Source: an uncultured Prevotella sp. | GTDB lineage: Bacteria > Bacteroidota > Bacteroidia > Bacteroidales > Bacteroidaceae | Length of the DNA stretch: 62,819 bases | Direction: 5' to 3' | Assembly (NCBI GenBank): GCA_934202525.1 | Contig: CAKPYB010000017.1 | Span: 1-62,819, forward strand | In this document: in pieces, positions 8,570-16,431 of the stretch | Layout: every line of letters starts with the position of its first letter | Position numbering within the stretch: position 1 is the first letter of the stretch | Translations under genes and position numbers: made by a program | The notes under the pieces: model-generated | The model's input: the letters and a program-made list of their open reading frames with translations, nothing else | What the model was told of the DNA's origin: nothing | Databases searched by the model: none

Positions 8570-9342
8570 TTAAGTTCACCGTCGTAACCTGTACGTACAA
8601 TGCCGAGAAGGAGTTGCAGCGTACCCTCGACAGCGTGCAGCGCCAGACCTACTGCAGCATCGAGCATATCATCATGGACGGCGGTTCCCGCGACCGCACC
8701 CTCCAGCTGGTCAAGGCATACCAGCATCGCAATGCAGTAGGCGAGAGTTCGCACGAAATCGTGGTCGTATCAGAGCCCGACAAGGGACTTTATGATGCCA
8801 TGAACAAGAGCATCGACCGTGCTACGGGCGATTACCTGGTGTTTATGAATGCCGGCGACACCTTTCCTACCGACGATACGCTGGAGTATGTAGAAGGCTG
8901 CGTAGGCGAGGGAGAAGTATTGCCCGGCGTACTTTACGGCGATACCGACATCGTAAACGAGATGGGCTATTTTCTGCGTCACCGCCGCCTGGCCCCACCT
9001 AAGAAACTCACATGGCGTTCATTCATCTGGGGCATGCTGGTATGTCACCAGTCGTTTTATGCCCGCACAGACATAGCCCGTGAGATTCATTACGATTTGC
9101 ACTACCGTTATTCGGCAGATGTAGACTGGTGCATCCGCATCATGCGGGAGTCTGCTCGCCGCAAGTTACCGTTGCGCAATGTCCATGCCGTCCTCACCTA
9201 TTTCCTGGATGGTGGCATGACCACGCAGAACCACAAAGCCTCCCTGAAAGAGCGTTTCCAGGTGATGCGCACCCATTACGGCCTTCTTCCCACCCTGGCA
9301 GTTCATGCCTGGTTCGTGATAAGAGGGGCTGTAAAAAGGTAA
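8566..9342 (+). CDS. Glycosyltransferase family 2 (GT-A)
   Basis: A 258-residue GT2 enzyme. It begins MIKFTVVTCTYNAEKEL and carries the nucleotide-binding SEPDKGLYDAMNKSIDRATGDYLVFMNAGD block with a DxD-like end. A later YSADVDWCIRIM segment fits the WcaE-type subgroup (colanic-acid-like GT2). It is coupled to the GT4 gene by ATGA overlap. The stop lies at the edge of the long inverted repeat downstream. Confidence 0.88.
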   Translation: MIKFTVVTCTYNAEKELQRTLDSVQRQTYCSIEHIIMDGGSRDRTLQLVKAYQHRNAVGESSHEIVVVSEPDKGLYDAMNKSIDRATGDYLVFMNAGDTFPTDDTLEYVEGCVGEGEVLPGVLYGDTDIVNEMGYFLRHRRLAPPKKLTWRSFIWGMLVCHQSFYARTDIAREIHYDLHYRYSADVDWCIRIMRESARRKLPLRNVHAVLTYFLDGGMTTQNHKASLKERFQVMRTHYGLLPTLAVHAWFVIRGAVKR

Positions 9343-9592
9343 AAAAGTAAAAAGGTAAAAAGGGGCTTTAAAAGGTAAAAAGGTAAAAAAAGCCTTTCCC
9401 CCTTTGCGCCCCCGTTCCCAGCGATTCCATCGCTGGTCCCTCAAGTCTTGAAAAATAGCCCCTGGTGTTTTTGCATCAGGGGCTTTTAACTTTACGGGGG
9501 ACCAGCGATGGAATCGCTGGGAACGGGGGCGAACGGGGACGAACGGGGGGTAGCTCTTTTTACCTTTTTACTTTTTTACCTTTAAAGCCCCT
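9336..9592. repeat. Long inverted repeat with internal hairpins between convergent genes
   Basis: A perfect 33-bp inverted repeat (9408-9440 against 9498-9530) is itself built around CAGCGATTCCATCGCTG-type dyads. Outer arms rich in GGTAAAAA (9336-9394) pair imperfectly with 9553-9592. A terminator-like hairpin sits in the centre. The structure occupies the whole gap between the plus-strand GT2 and the minus-strand kinase, so it probably acts as a bidirectional terminator. Its size is far beyond what termination needs. Confidence 0.8.
9457..9488 (+). terminator. Central hairpin terminator
   Basis: AGCCCCTG (9457-9464) pairs with CAGGGGCT (9477-9484) and is followed by TTT. It is nested in the centre of the larger inverted repeat. 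Confidence 0.65.
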
Positions 9593-11864
9593 TCAGGTCG
9601 GCGATGATGGCCTGGGTGTAGGCTCTTATCTGAGATGCTGACAGATCGCTGATATGCTCGGGAGCGAGGGCGGCGATGTGCTGGCGGCTCTCCATCTCTA
9701 TCATCGTGGCGATAGGGAGAAGCTTGTGGGCTGTCTTGCCGATGGCTTCTATTGATAACTCGCCTTCTGTTGCCTGCTGGAGGTTCTGGAGATGGGATGA
9801 CAACTCCTGTTTTACGGTGCTGAGTATCTCGGCTTCTGCCTCCGGATCGCCTTCTGCAAAGGTCAGAAGGGGTGCAAAGCGGGAATTCTTATTGGTTTTC
9901 TCTGCTATATCCTCTGCTGCTGATGCTGCATCCTCTAATCCGAGGATTTCTTTCAGTTTCTCTGTGCTGAACGGCTTGAAGAGGCAATCGTCGAAACCGG
10001 CTTCTTTCAACTCTCTGATGATGCTGGCATCGTGGGCGGTCATGGCTACTACCTTCATGTGGCTGTGGTTGATGTGCTGAATCATCCTGATGCCGTTCAT
10101 CTCGGGCATTTCGATGTCCATCATCATCAGCGCTGGATGCTCGTTGTGGAGCACGGTGAGCGCTTCGGCTACATGCAGACAGGCAAAGACTTGCCAGCTG
10201 TTGCCTATCAGCTTCTTCAGCATCTCCTGGAGCAGTCGGAGCTGCAATGGGTCGTCGTCGAGCAGCAGTATCTTGTGGTTTCCGAAATGAGGCTTGGCTG
10301 GGGTGAGCGGCTTCTGCTCTTCTGTCTGTTCTGCTGCAGGAGCGGTGCCTAAGGCTAGCGGAATGGTGACGGTGAAGGTGCTGCCCTTGCCCTTGACGGA
10401 TTCCAGACGCAGAGTGCCCTGGAGCAGATTGACCAGTTCCTGCGTGATGTTCAATCCGAGACCGGTGCCCTCGATGCCCTGGGCACTCTTCAGACGGGTG
10501 AACGCCTGGAACACCTTCTGGCGCTCTTCGGGGGGCATGCCCTTGCCGGTATCACTGACCGAGAAGGTGAGGAGGTGCTGGGGACTGATGGCTGCCTGGA
10601 TGGTGACGCTGCCCTCATCGGTATACTTGATGGCATTGCTCACCAGGTTGTTGAGTATCTGACGGATACGGAAGGCATCGGCACGGTAGTAGGTCTGCGG
10701 ACTGCTGATGCCATCGAGCTCCAGATGCAGTTCCAATCCCTTTTCCTGGCTCAGGATCTGCATCTCTCCGGCACACTGGCGGAACATGTCGGCAGGCGAG
10801 AAATCTACCGGGTTCAGCTTCATCAGTCCGTTTTCCAACTGGTGATAATCGAGCAGGGCGGCAACGAGTCGGGAGAGATGGGTGGCAGAACCCTTGATGC
10901 TGTTGAGGCAGGAGATGCCCTGCGGGTTGTCGACATAATCTTTCATCAGGTCGATGAAGCCCGAGATGCTGGCAGCCGGAGCCTTGATATCGTGGGTGAT
11001 GGTGAGGAGCAGGCGTTCGCGCTGGTTCATGATGCGCTTGATTTCCTCGTTGGCCTCTTCGAGATTCTCGCGGTAGATGCGTTCCTTTTGGGTATCGCGG
11101 TAGATGTAATAGACGAGGATGACGGCGGCTGCGATGGCTACGACGGCAAGCAGACCTATCTGCCAGAGCAGATTCTGGCGCGCCTGCATCGCCTGGTTGA
11201 TAGCCTGCTGCATCGACTGACGTTCGCGCTGGTGGATATCGTTGAGCTGCTGGGAGGAGCGCAGGGCGAGGCGGGCATTGGTTATCTGCAGGTCTCTCAC
11301 CTCGCGGTTGATGGCTTCGTGGTTATCGCGCGTAGACTGCTTCTCCTTGCGGTCAATCTGTTTTAGGATATTGGCTACGTTTTCGGCTACGTTGACCGGG
11401 GTAGAGAGGGTATCGGTGATAGCCTGGTTGCTGTCGCGCCTGATGCTGAGGGTTTCGGCATGCTCCTTCTTGAAGGCATCGGCAAGACGGCGGAAGAAGC
11501 CCTTGCGGGTTTTCATCACCTCTACGGTGGTGTTCTTTGCCACATGGGTCTTGGGTGCCTTGGAATGCACGACAACGGAATCTTCGCCACTGTTGAGGCT
11601 GTTCATCTTCTCGTGCAGATAGTTGTGGGATGACTTGCCCTGCATGGCGCGGGTAAGCTGCTGCAGATTGGTCTGTTCCTCCTTGAGCAGATGAGACATG
11701 GTGCTGTCGGCTGCCTGTCGCTTTTCGATATAGTCGCGGGTAGCCTGGTTGATAGCGAGCACGGCTGTGGTGTTGCGATATACCAACCCTATCGCCAGAA
11801 TCAGTACGATGGCGACGATGATGTAACCCAGGGCTACCTTGAAAGGAACGTTTGTTTTCTGCAT
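9582..11864 (-). CDS. Hybrid sensor histidine kinase with receiver and Hpt-like domain
   Basis: A 760-residue membrane kinase. TM1 is about residues 8-30. A roughly 200-residue helical, coiled-coil-like extracytoplasmic part follows, then TM2 at about 232-254. The HisKA site is His291 in TITHDIKAP. The ATPase has an N-box (NNLVSNAIKY), a G1 box DTGKG (438-442) and a G2 box GTGLG (466-470). A receiver domain has phospho-acceptor Asp583 in MMMDIEMPEMNG and Lys630. A C-terminal Hpt-like segment has His713 in TAHKLLP. It is thus a His-Asp-His phosphorelay protein. The nearby sigma-54 activator is the natural output partner (inference). A minus-strand TATCTTTG at 11907-11914 may be its own promoter. 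Confidence 0.92.
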   Translation of the reverse strand: MQKTNVPFKVALGYIIVAIVLILAIGLVYRNTTAVLAINQATRDYIEKRQAADSTMSHLLKEEQTNLQQLTRAMQGKSSHNYLHEKMNSLNSGEDSVVVHSKAPKTHVAKNTTVEVMKTRKGFFRRLADAFKKEHAETLSIRRDSNQAITDTLSTPVNVAENVANILKQIDRKEKQSTRDNHEAINREVRDLQITNARLALRSSQQLNDIHQRERQSMQQAINQAMQARQNLLWQIGLLAVVAIAAAVILVYYIYRDTQKERIYRENLEEANEEIKRIMNQRERLLLTITHDIKAPAASISGFIDLMKDYVDNPQGISCLNSIKGSATHLSRLVAALLDYHQLENGLMKLNPVDFSPADMFRQCAGEMQILSQEKGLELHLELDGISSPQTYYRADAFRIRQILNNLVSNAIKYTDEGSVTIQAAISPQHLLTFSVSDTGKGMPPEERQKVFQAFTRLKSAQGIEGTGLGLNITQELVNLLQGTLRLESVKGKGSTFTVTIPLALGTAPAAEQTEEQKPLTPAKPHFGNHKILLLDDDPLQLRLLQEMLKKLIGNSWQVFACLHVAEALTVLHNEHPALMMMDIEMPEMNGIRMIQHINHSHMKVVAMTAHDASIIRELKEAGFDDCLFKPFSTEKLKEILGLEDAASAAEDIAEKTNKNSRFAPLLTFAEGDPEAEAEILSTVKQELSSHLQNLQQATEGELSIEAIGKTAHKLLPIATMIEMESRQHIAALAPEHISDLSASQIRAYTQAIIADLKGL

Positions 11865-11906
11865 CTTCTAATCTTTTTGAGTTTTGAGTCTTTTTGCTTG
11901 TGCGTG

Positions 11907-11914
11907 CAAAGATA
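11907..11914 (-). promoter_or_regulatory. -7 element upstream of the hybrid kinase
   Basis: Read on the minus strand this is TATCTTTG, the TAnnTTTG consensus, 43 bp before the kinase start. The -33 element is weak (TTGG at the expected distance). Confidence 0.5.
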
Positions 11915-12025
11915 ATCAAAAATGCGATATAAACCAACGAAAACAGGAGATAAATGCCAAAATCTGGTCATCTATCTCCTGTTTCATTGAAAGCGACGCG
12001 TAATTACTATTTTCTGAAGGTGGAT

Positions 12026-12211
12026 TTACTCTGCTACGGTTGAATCCACTGTTGCTGCTGGTGCCTCAACAGGTGTTGCTGTTGTGTCGGCTGGAGCTAC
12101 TGTGTCTACTGGTTCTGAACCTGCAACGTTTACCATTCTGTTACCTGCAAATACATTGCTAACTGATACCATTGCTACTGCTGCGATAACTGCAAATACT
12201 AACTTTTTCAT
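12026..12211 (-). CDS. Small exported Ala/Pro/Thr/Val-rich peptide
   Basis: A 61-residue product beginning MKKLVFAVIAAVAMVSVSNVFAG, a clear signal peptide cleaved near residue 22. A short acidic tail of about 39 residues is rich in Val, Ala, Pro, Thr and Asp (PVDTVAPADTTATPVEAPAA). There is no Cys and no lipobox. No family was recognised. It lies between the activator and kinase genes on the same strand. A sigma-54-like promoter is placed correctly upstream, and no TAnnTTTG element was seen. That suggests it is a target, and perhaps an extracytoplasmic signal, of this two-component pair (inference). Confidence 0.7.
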   Translation of the reverse strand: MKKLVFAVIAAVAMVSVSNVFAGNRMVNVAGSEPVDTVAPADTTATPVEAPAATVDSTVAE

Positions 12212-12294
12212 AATTTTTTTGTTTTTTAATTGTGAATATTATTGTTTATTAATTCTCTTGCTGAAACTCATTTGCGAGTTCGCTAAATAATATC

Positions 12295-12310
12295 ACAATA
12301 GGCGTGCCAG
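12295..12310 (-). promoter_or_regulatory. Sigma-54-like (-24/-12) promoter
   Basis: Read on the minus strand: CTGGCACG, CCTA, TTGTG. The -24 box CTGGCACG is an exact match to the sigma-54 consensus. GG and GT are separated by exactly 10 bp, as required; the -12 box has GT where GC is usual. The predicted start near 12283 gives a 70-nt leader to the exported peptide. The adjacent gene encodes a GAFTGA-containing sigma-54 activator. Confidence 0.6.
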
Positions 12311-12332
12311 AAAATGGTGAATTTGGTTAAGT

Positions 12333-12347
12333 ATCTGATAATCAGAT
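12333..12347. promoter_or_regulatory. Inverted repeat upstream of the sigma-54-like promoter
   Basis: ATCTGAT and ATCAGAT arms with a single-base centre. It is centred about 57 bp upstream of the predicted transcript start. It could be an activator site, though enhancers for sigma-54 usually lie farther away. Confidence 0.35.
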
Positions 12348-12399
12348 GAGATTGCGTTTTGTGCCAAAATTGGGATGTGGGGAAAGTGGGGAAAAGGTG

Positions 12400-12440
12400 T
12401 AGAAAAATTCCCCAATATAGTGTGGAATATATTGGGGAAT
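12400..12440 (-). terminator. Terminator after the sigma-54 activator gene
   Basis: A perfect 13-bp inverted repeat (12407-12419 against 12428-12440, arms ATTCCCCAATATA) is followed on the minus strand by TTTTTCT. It lies 16 bp after the stop of the activator gene. Confidence 0.8.
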
Positions 12441-12455
12441 CGGGGTGTGGCATGT

Positions 12456-13823
12456 TTACTCCATGCCGTATTTCTTCATTTTGTTGTAGAGTGTCTTGCG
12501 GTCGATGGCAAGCAGTTGGGCAGCCTTGCTCTTGTTGCCGTGGGTGGCTCTCAGGGCAGCGGCGATGCTTTCCTGTTCCGACTGTTCGCTGTGCAGCTGC
12601 ATATTGAGCGGTCGGGCGGTGGAGGTCTGTGCCATCGTCTTCTCCAGTTCCTGTGCACCGATATACTTGCCACGGGCGAGCAGGGTGGCGCGCTTCATCA
12701 CATTGTTCAGTTCGCGCAGGTTGCCCGGCCAGTCGTATGAGGCAATGATTTCGGAGGCTTTGGCATCCAGTCCGAGCACATTCTTGCCCAGTTCCTGGTT
12801 GGCATGCTTGATGAAGAGGTTGGCAAAGAGGAAGATATCGGCACCTCTGTCCTTGAGGGCAGGCATGTAGATGGTAAACTCGTTGATGCGGTGATAGAGA
12901 TCCTCTCTGAACTTTCCTTCGGCTACCGCCTGCGCCAGATTCTCGTTGGTGGCACAGATGAGTCGGATATCCACATCAATCTCCTGCGTGCTGCCCAGCG
13001 GACGGATTTTCCTCTCCTGCAAGGCTCTGAGGAGCTGCACCTGTACTTCGTAGTTGAGGTTTCCCATCTCATCGAGGAAAACCGTACCGCCGTTAGCAAT
13101 CTCGAAGGCACCCTTCTTATCCTGTTCGGCTCCGGTAAAGGCACCCTTCTTATATCCGAAGAATTCAGATGCCGCCACCTCCTTAGGGATGGCACCGCAG
13201 TCGATGGCATAGAAAGGCTTGTCCTTGCGCAGACTCTGTTCATGGATGCTGCGCGCCACATATTCCTTTCCGGTGCCGCTGGCTCCGAGAATGAGTACCG
13301 ACATCGGGGTAGGGGCAACGAGCGAAACGAACTCGTAGAGCTGTTTGGAAGCCTCGCTTTCACCTTTTATATATCTAGGCACCTTCGTAGCATCCTGCTG
13401 CTCTTCTTCGGGCGCATCCTGTACGGATTCCGCACGCTGAGGGGCAGAGACCGCAGAAGCAGCCGACTGGATAGCCTCACGGATTTTCTCTAAGAGGATT
13501 TCGGGATGGAAGGGTTTAGCCACGTAATCGGTAGCACCCGATTTCATGGCACATACGGCATTCTGAACCTCTGCATAGCTAGTCATTACGATAAAAGGCA
13601 GGTGGGCATCGGACTTTCTGATATGCTGGAGCAATACCAGTCCGTCATGGTCGGGCAGGCGCAGGTCGGAAAGAACCAGATGGAATGCATCTTCTGCCGC
13701 CATCGCCTTGATGGCAGCGCCTACGGATGTTACCCTTTCCACATCGAATCCTTTCTTTTTGAGCCAAGTCTGTATCATGGTTCCGAATGCCAAATCGTCT
13801 TCTACAATCAATATCCTCTTCAT
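12456..13823 (-). CDS. Sigma-54-dependent response regulator (NtrC family)
   Basis: A 455-residue protein with three domains. The receiver domain (1-115) has Asp53 in LSDLRLPDHDG and the acidic pair VEDD. The AAA+ domain has Walker A GASGTGKE (179-186) and the sigma-54-contact loop GAFTGA (226-231), both intact, followed by FLDEMGNL. The C-terminal Fis-type helix-turn-helix (about 415-455) contains GNKSKAAQLLAIDRKTLYNK. It should activate sigma-54 RNA polymerase when phosphorylated. The nearest candidate target is the exported-peptide promoter 145 bp downstream. The divergent neighbour is a polysaccharide gene. Confidence 0.94.
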   Translation of the reverse strand: MKRILIVEDDLAFGTMIQTWLKKKGFDVERVTSVGAAIKAMAAEDAFHLVLSDLRLPDHDGLVLLQHIRKSDAHLPFIVMTSYAEVQNAVCAMKSGATDYVAKPFHPEILLEKIREAIQSAASAVSAPQRAESVQDAPEEEQQDATKVPRYIKGESEASKQLYEFVSLVAPTPMSVLILGASGTGKEYVARSIHEQSLRKDKPFYAIDCGAIPKEVAASEFFGYKKGAFTGAEQDKKGAFEIANGGTVFLDEMGNLNYEVQVQLLRALQERKIRPLGSTQEIDVDIRLICATNENLAQAVAEGKFREDLYHRINEFTIYMPALKDRGADIFLFANLFIKHANQELGKNVLGLDAKASEIIASYDWPGNLRELNNVMKRATLLARGKYIGAQELEKTMAQTSTARPLNMQLHSEQSEQESIAAALRATHGNKSKAAQLLAIDRKTLYNKMKKYGME

Positions 13824-13872
13824 GATGTTCTGTTTTATCCTCTTCTGAAATATCGTTATATATAACTTTGTG

Positions 13873-13880
13873 CAAAGGTA
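13873..13880 (-). promoter_or_regulatory. -7 element for the sigma-54 activator gene
   Basis: TACCTTTG on the minus strand, 50 bp before the start codon. The rest of the 13824-14062 gap is AT-rich, with the divergent promoter of the next gene at 14027. Confidence 0.5.
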
Positions 13881-14026
13881 CGGAAAAGTTGTATGGAAAG
13901 CTATTTAATTCACATTATTTAGCAATAAAACCGACTAAAAATCTACAAACGCGGTTCTATTATCTTATTTTTAGTGAAAAGAACAATTGTTTTCGGATAA
14001 AAGCATGCTAGTTGCTTTATTTTTTG

Positions 14027-14034
14027 TATCTTTG
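14027..14034 (+). promoter_or_regulatory. -7 element for the acetyltransferase gene
   Basis: TATCTTTG at 14027-14034, 28 bp before ATG 14063. It supports the shorter start of that gene. Confidence 0.55.
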
Positions 14035-14062
14035 CATCCATGTTAAAACAAGATTTAGAGTC

Positions 14063-14611
14063 ATGAATCCGATAGTACAAACCATCATATTGTCAGCTTC
14101 GGCGGTGCGCATGTTGCCGCATATCGCTCTGTATCTGCTCCATAAGAAGGAGATAGATGCCGACCTGCTGAAGGTGCAGGACAGGAAGCCTACGGTGCTC
14201 AACCTGATTAAGGCATGCACCCGCGAAAGGAGTTTCCGCAATCTGTTTTATTACCGCATGGGCGAATACCGTTCGGTTTTCATCAGCTGGCTGTTGCCTC
14301 CTGAGCGTACGATGACCATCTGGTGTCCGCATATCGGGAAGGGTGCGCATCTGGAGCACAGTTATGCCACCTATCTCAACGCAGAAAGCATAGGTGATGA
14401 CTTCTACTGTCTGCAGATGGTGACGCTGGGCAACGGCAAGGGCGGCAGGCCCACCATCGGAAATGACGTGAAGATTTATACCGGAGCAACGGTCTTCGGC
14501 GGCATCCATATCGGCAACCACGTAACGATAGGAGCCGGTGCCGTGGTATTCCAGGATATTCCCGACGGGGCTACCGTGGTAGGGAATCCGGGAAGAATCA
14601 TTCAGAAATAA
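14063..14611 (+). CDS. Serine acetyltransferase-like hexapeptide-repeat transferase
   Basis: A 182-residue protein. The C-terminal half is a left-handed beta-helix with hexapeptide repeats (PTIGNDVKIYTGATVFGGIHIGNHVTIGAGAVV) and the closing VVGNPGRII loop, as in CysE and polysaccharide O-acetyltransferases. The N-terminal half has a hydrophobic stretch and an RNLFYYRMGEY segment typical of the CysE-like proteins found in capsule clusters. An in-frame upstream ATG overlaps the promoter, so ATG 14063 is preferred. It stands at the head of the ISPD-like gene set and probably acetylates a sugar or nucleotide sugar there; cysteine synthesis is less likely from context. Confidence 0.8.
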   Translation: MNPIVQTIILSASAVRMLPHIALYLLHKKEIDADLLKVQDRKPTVLNLIKACTRERSFRNLFYYRMGEYRSVFISWLLPPERTMTIWCPHIGKGAHLEHSYATYLNAESIGDDFYCLQMVTLGNGKGGRPTIGNDVKIYTGATVFGGIHIGNHVTIGAGAVVFQDIPDGATVVGNPGRIIQK

Positions 14612-14631
14612 TCAATTTAAAGATAGAAAAT

Positions 14632-15348
14632 ATGAACTATGCATTGATCATAGCCGGAGGTTCTGGCAATAGAATGGGACAGGACATCCCAAAGCAGTTT
14701 ATGCATGTAGACAACTGTCCTATCATCATCCATACGATGATGGCTTTTCAGAAGCATCCTGATATCCAGGGTATCGCTGTGGTATGTCTGGCAGGCTGGG
14801 AAACGGTGCTGCAGTCGTATGCCAACCAGTTCTGCATTACCAAACTGAAATGGATATTCCCTGGCGGCAATAACGGTCAGGAGTCTATCCACAATGGTAT
14901 CTATGGCTTGAAAGAAGCGGGATGCGGTGATGACGACCTGGTGCTGGTGCATGATGCCGTGCGCCCACTCTTGTCGCAAGACATCATCTCATCCAATATC
15001 GCCATCTGCCAGAAGTATGGCTATGCCATTACGGGTATCAAATGTAGAGAGGCTATCCTGGAGAGCGAAGATGGTTTTACGACCAACACCAGTATTCCGC
15101 GCGACAAGCTGATCCGTACGCAGACTCCCCAGACCTTCCGTTTGGGCAATCTGATAGCTGCCCACGAAGAGGCAAAGGAGAAGGGCATCACCAATTCGGT
15201 GGCATCTTGTACGCTGATGGCAGAACTGGGAGGCAGACAGATGCATATCGTGCCTGGTTCGGAGAAGAACATCAAGATAACCACCGTTGAGGATCTGGAG
15301 ATACTGAAGGCTCTGATGAAGGTTCAGCCTGAGGCTTGGTTAAAATAA
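14632..15348 (+). CDS. TarI/ISPD-like cytidylyltransferase (CDP-polyol synthesis)
   Basis: A 238-residue IspD-superfamily protein. It has the CTP-binding loop GGSGNRMG (9-16) with PKQF after it, HDAVRP (107-112) and the TQTPQTF motif. A second, more canonical ispD is at 47505-48173, so this copy is unlikely to serve the MEP pathway. The segments GQESIHNGI and SIPRDKLIRTQTPQTF resemble TarI and the human ISPD branch, which make CDP-ribitol. The next genes are an SDR and a LicD-type transferase. I infer a CTP-polyol-phosphate transferase for envelope decoration; the exact polyol is unproven. Confidence 0.78.
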   Translation: MNYALIIAGGSGNRMGQDIPKQFMHVDNCPIIIHTMMAFQKHPDIQGIAVVCLAGWETVLQSYANQFCITKLKWIFPGGNNGQESIHNGIYGLKEAGCGDDDLVLVHDAVRPLLSQDIISSNIAICQKYGYAITGIKCREAILESEDGFTTNTSIPRDKLIRTQTPQTFRLGNLIAAHEEAKEKGITNSVASCTLMAELGGRQMHIVPGSEKNIKITTVEDLEILKALMKVQPEAWLK

Positions 15349-15354
15349 ACTGTT

Positions 15355-16431
15355 ATGATAGGAAATTCACCATATAAGGAAGATATTGCGCGCCTTTTCA
15401 GGGAAGGTCTGGATTTGGAGCGCCTGCATGGCAAGACCATTCTTGTGGCTGGGGCTACAGGACTGGTAGGAGGCTGTGTGGTTGATGTGCTGATGCAGAA
15501 TCCTGTCCGGTGCTACAAGGTGATAGCTGCCGGCAGAAACAAGGAACGTGCCCGACAGAAGTTTGCCGCCTATTGGGGGGATGAGTCTTTCTTCTTTGCA
15601 GAGATTGACGTTACCCAGCCTGTTACCAAGAGCATGGATAGGATGATAGGGGAGCCGGTATATGATGAGTTGGCTGAGGGTGCGGATTACATCATCGATG
15701 CAGCCAGCAATGCGAGTCCTAACTTCTTCAGTCAGCATCCTGTAGAGGTGATGAAGGCGAATATCAACGGCGTGTCGAACCTGCTGGAATATGGATTGAG
15801 TCACCGCATGAAGCGCATGGTTTATATCTCTTCGGGCGAAATCTATGGTGAGGGCGACGGTTCCGAATTTAGCGAGAAGAGCAGCGGATATGTGGATTGT
15901 GCCTCGGTGCGTGCCTGCTATCCATCTTCCAAGCGTGCTGCCGAGACGCTCTGCATGGCATACGGAGCAGAGTATGATGCCGATGTGGTGATAGCCCGAT
16001 TGAGTCATACCTATGGTCCGGGCTTTACGGAGAGTGACAATAGGGTTTATGCCCAGTTTATCCGCAATGTTCTGAAGGGTGAGGATATCGTCCTGAAGAG
16101 CAAGGGTGAGGCTTTCCGTTCCTGGCTCTATGTGGTAGATGCCGCCCACGCCATCTTGCGCCTCCTGCTGGATGGCGAGAGGGCAAATGCCTATAATGTG
16201 GCTCATTCAGAATCGAATATCTCCATCCGCCAACTGGCAGAGCTGATAGCCCGGAAAGCGGACAGGAAGGTGGTGTTTGATATTCCTGAGGCGGATGCGC
16301 AGCAGGGCAATACCACGCCTATCACCAAGGCTACCTTCAATACGGATAAACTCAAGGCTTTAGGCTGGAAACCGCTCTTTGATGTAGAAGAAGGTTTCGG
16401 ACATACCTTGCAGGAAGTGAGGGAAGACTAA
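15355..16431 (+). CDS. NAD-dependent epimerase/dehydratase (extended SDR)
   Basis: A 358-residue extended short-chain dehydrogenase. The Rossmann loop GATGLVGG is at 33-40, with Ser159/Ser160 in YISSGEIYGEG and the catalytic Tyr189-x3-Lys193 in CYPSSKRAAE. LSHTYGPG and the late FRSWLYVVDAAHAILRLL are typical of nucleotide-sugar epimerases and dehydratases. It starts 6 bp after the cytidylyltransferase stop, so the pair is co-transcribed. That pairing resembles the reductase-cytidylyltransferase partnership for CDP-ribitol, but this is a longer sugar-nucleotide type SDR. The stop overlaps the convergent licD-like gene by 4 bp. Confidence 0.85.
   Translation: MIGNSPYKEDIARLFREGLDLERLHGKTILVAGATGLVGGCVVDVLMQNPVRCYKVIAAGRNKERARQKFAAYWGDESFFFAEIDVTQPVTKSMDRMIGEPVYDELAEGADYIIDAASNASPNFFSQHPVEVMKANINGVSNLLEYGLSHRMKRMVYISSGEIYGEGDGSEFSEKSSGYVDCASVRACYPSSKRAAETLCMAYGAEYDADVVIARLSHTYGPGFTESDNRVYAQFIRNVLKGEDIVLKSKGEAFRSWLYVVDAAHAILRLLLDGERANAYNVAHSESNISIRQLAELIARKADRKVVFDIPEADAQQGNTTPITKATFNTDKLKALGWKPLFDVEEGFGHTLQEVRED

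Noticed and set aside
14632..15348. Calling this gene the MEP-pathway ispD
   Set aside because: A more canonical ispD exists at 47505-48173, and the SDR/LicD context and TarI/ISPD-like motifs point to another substrate.
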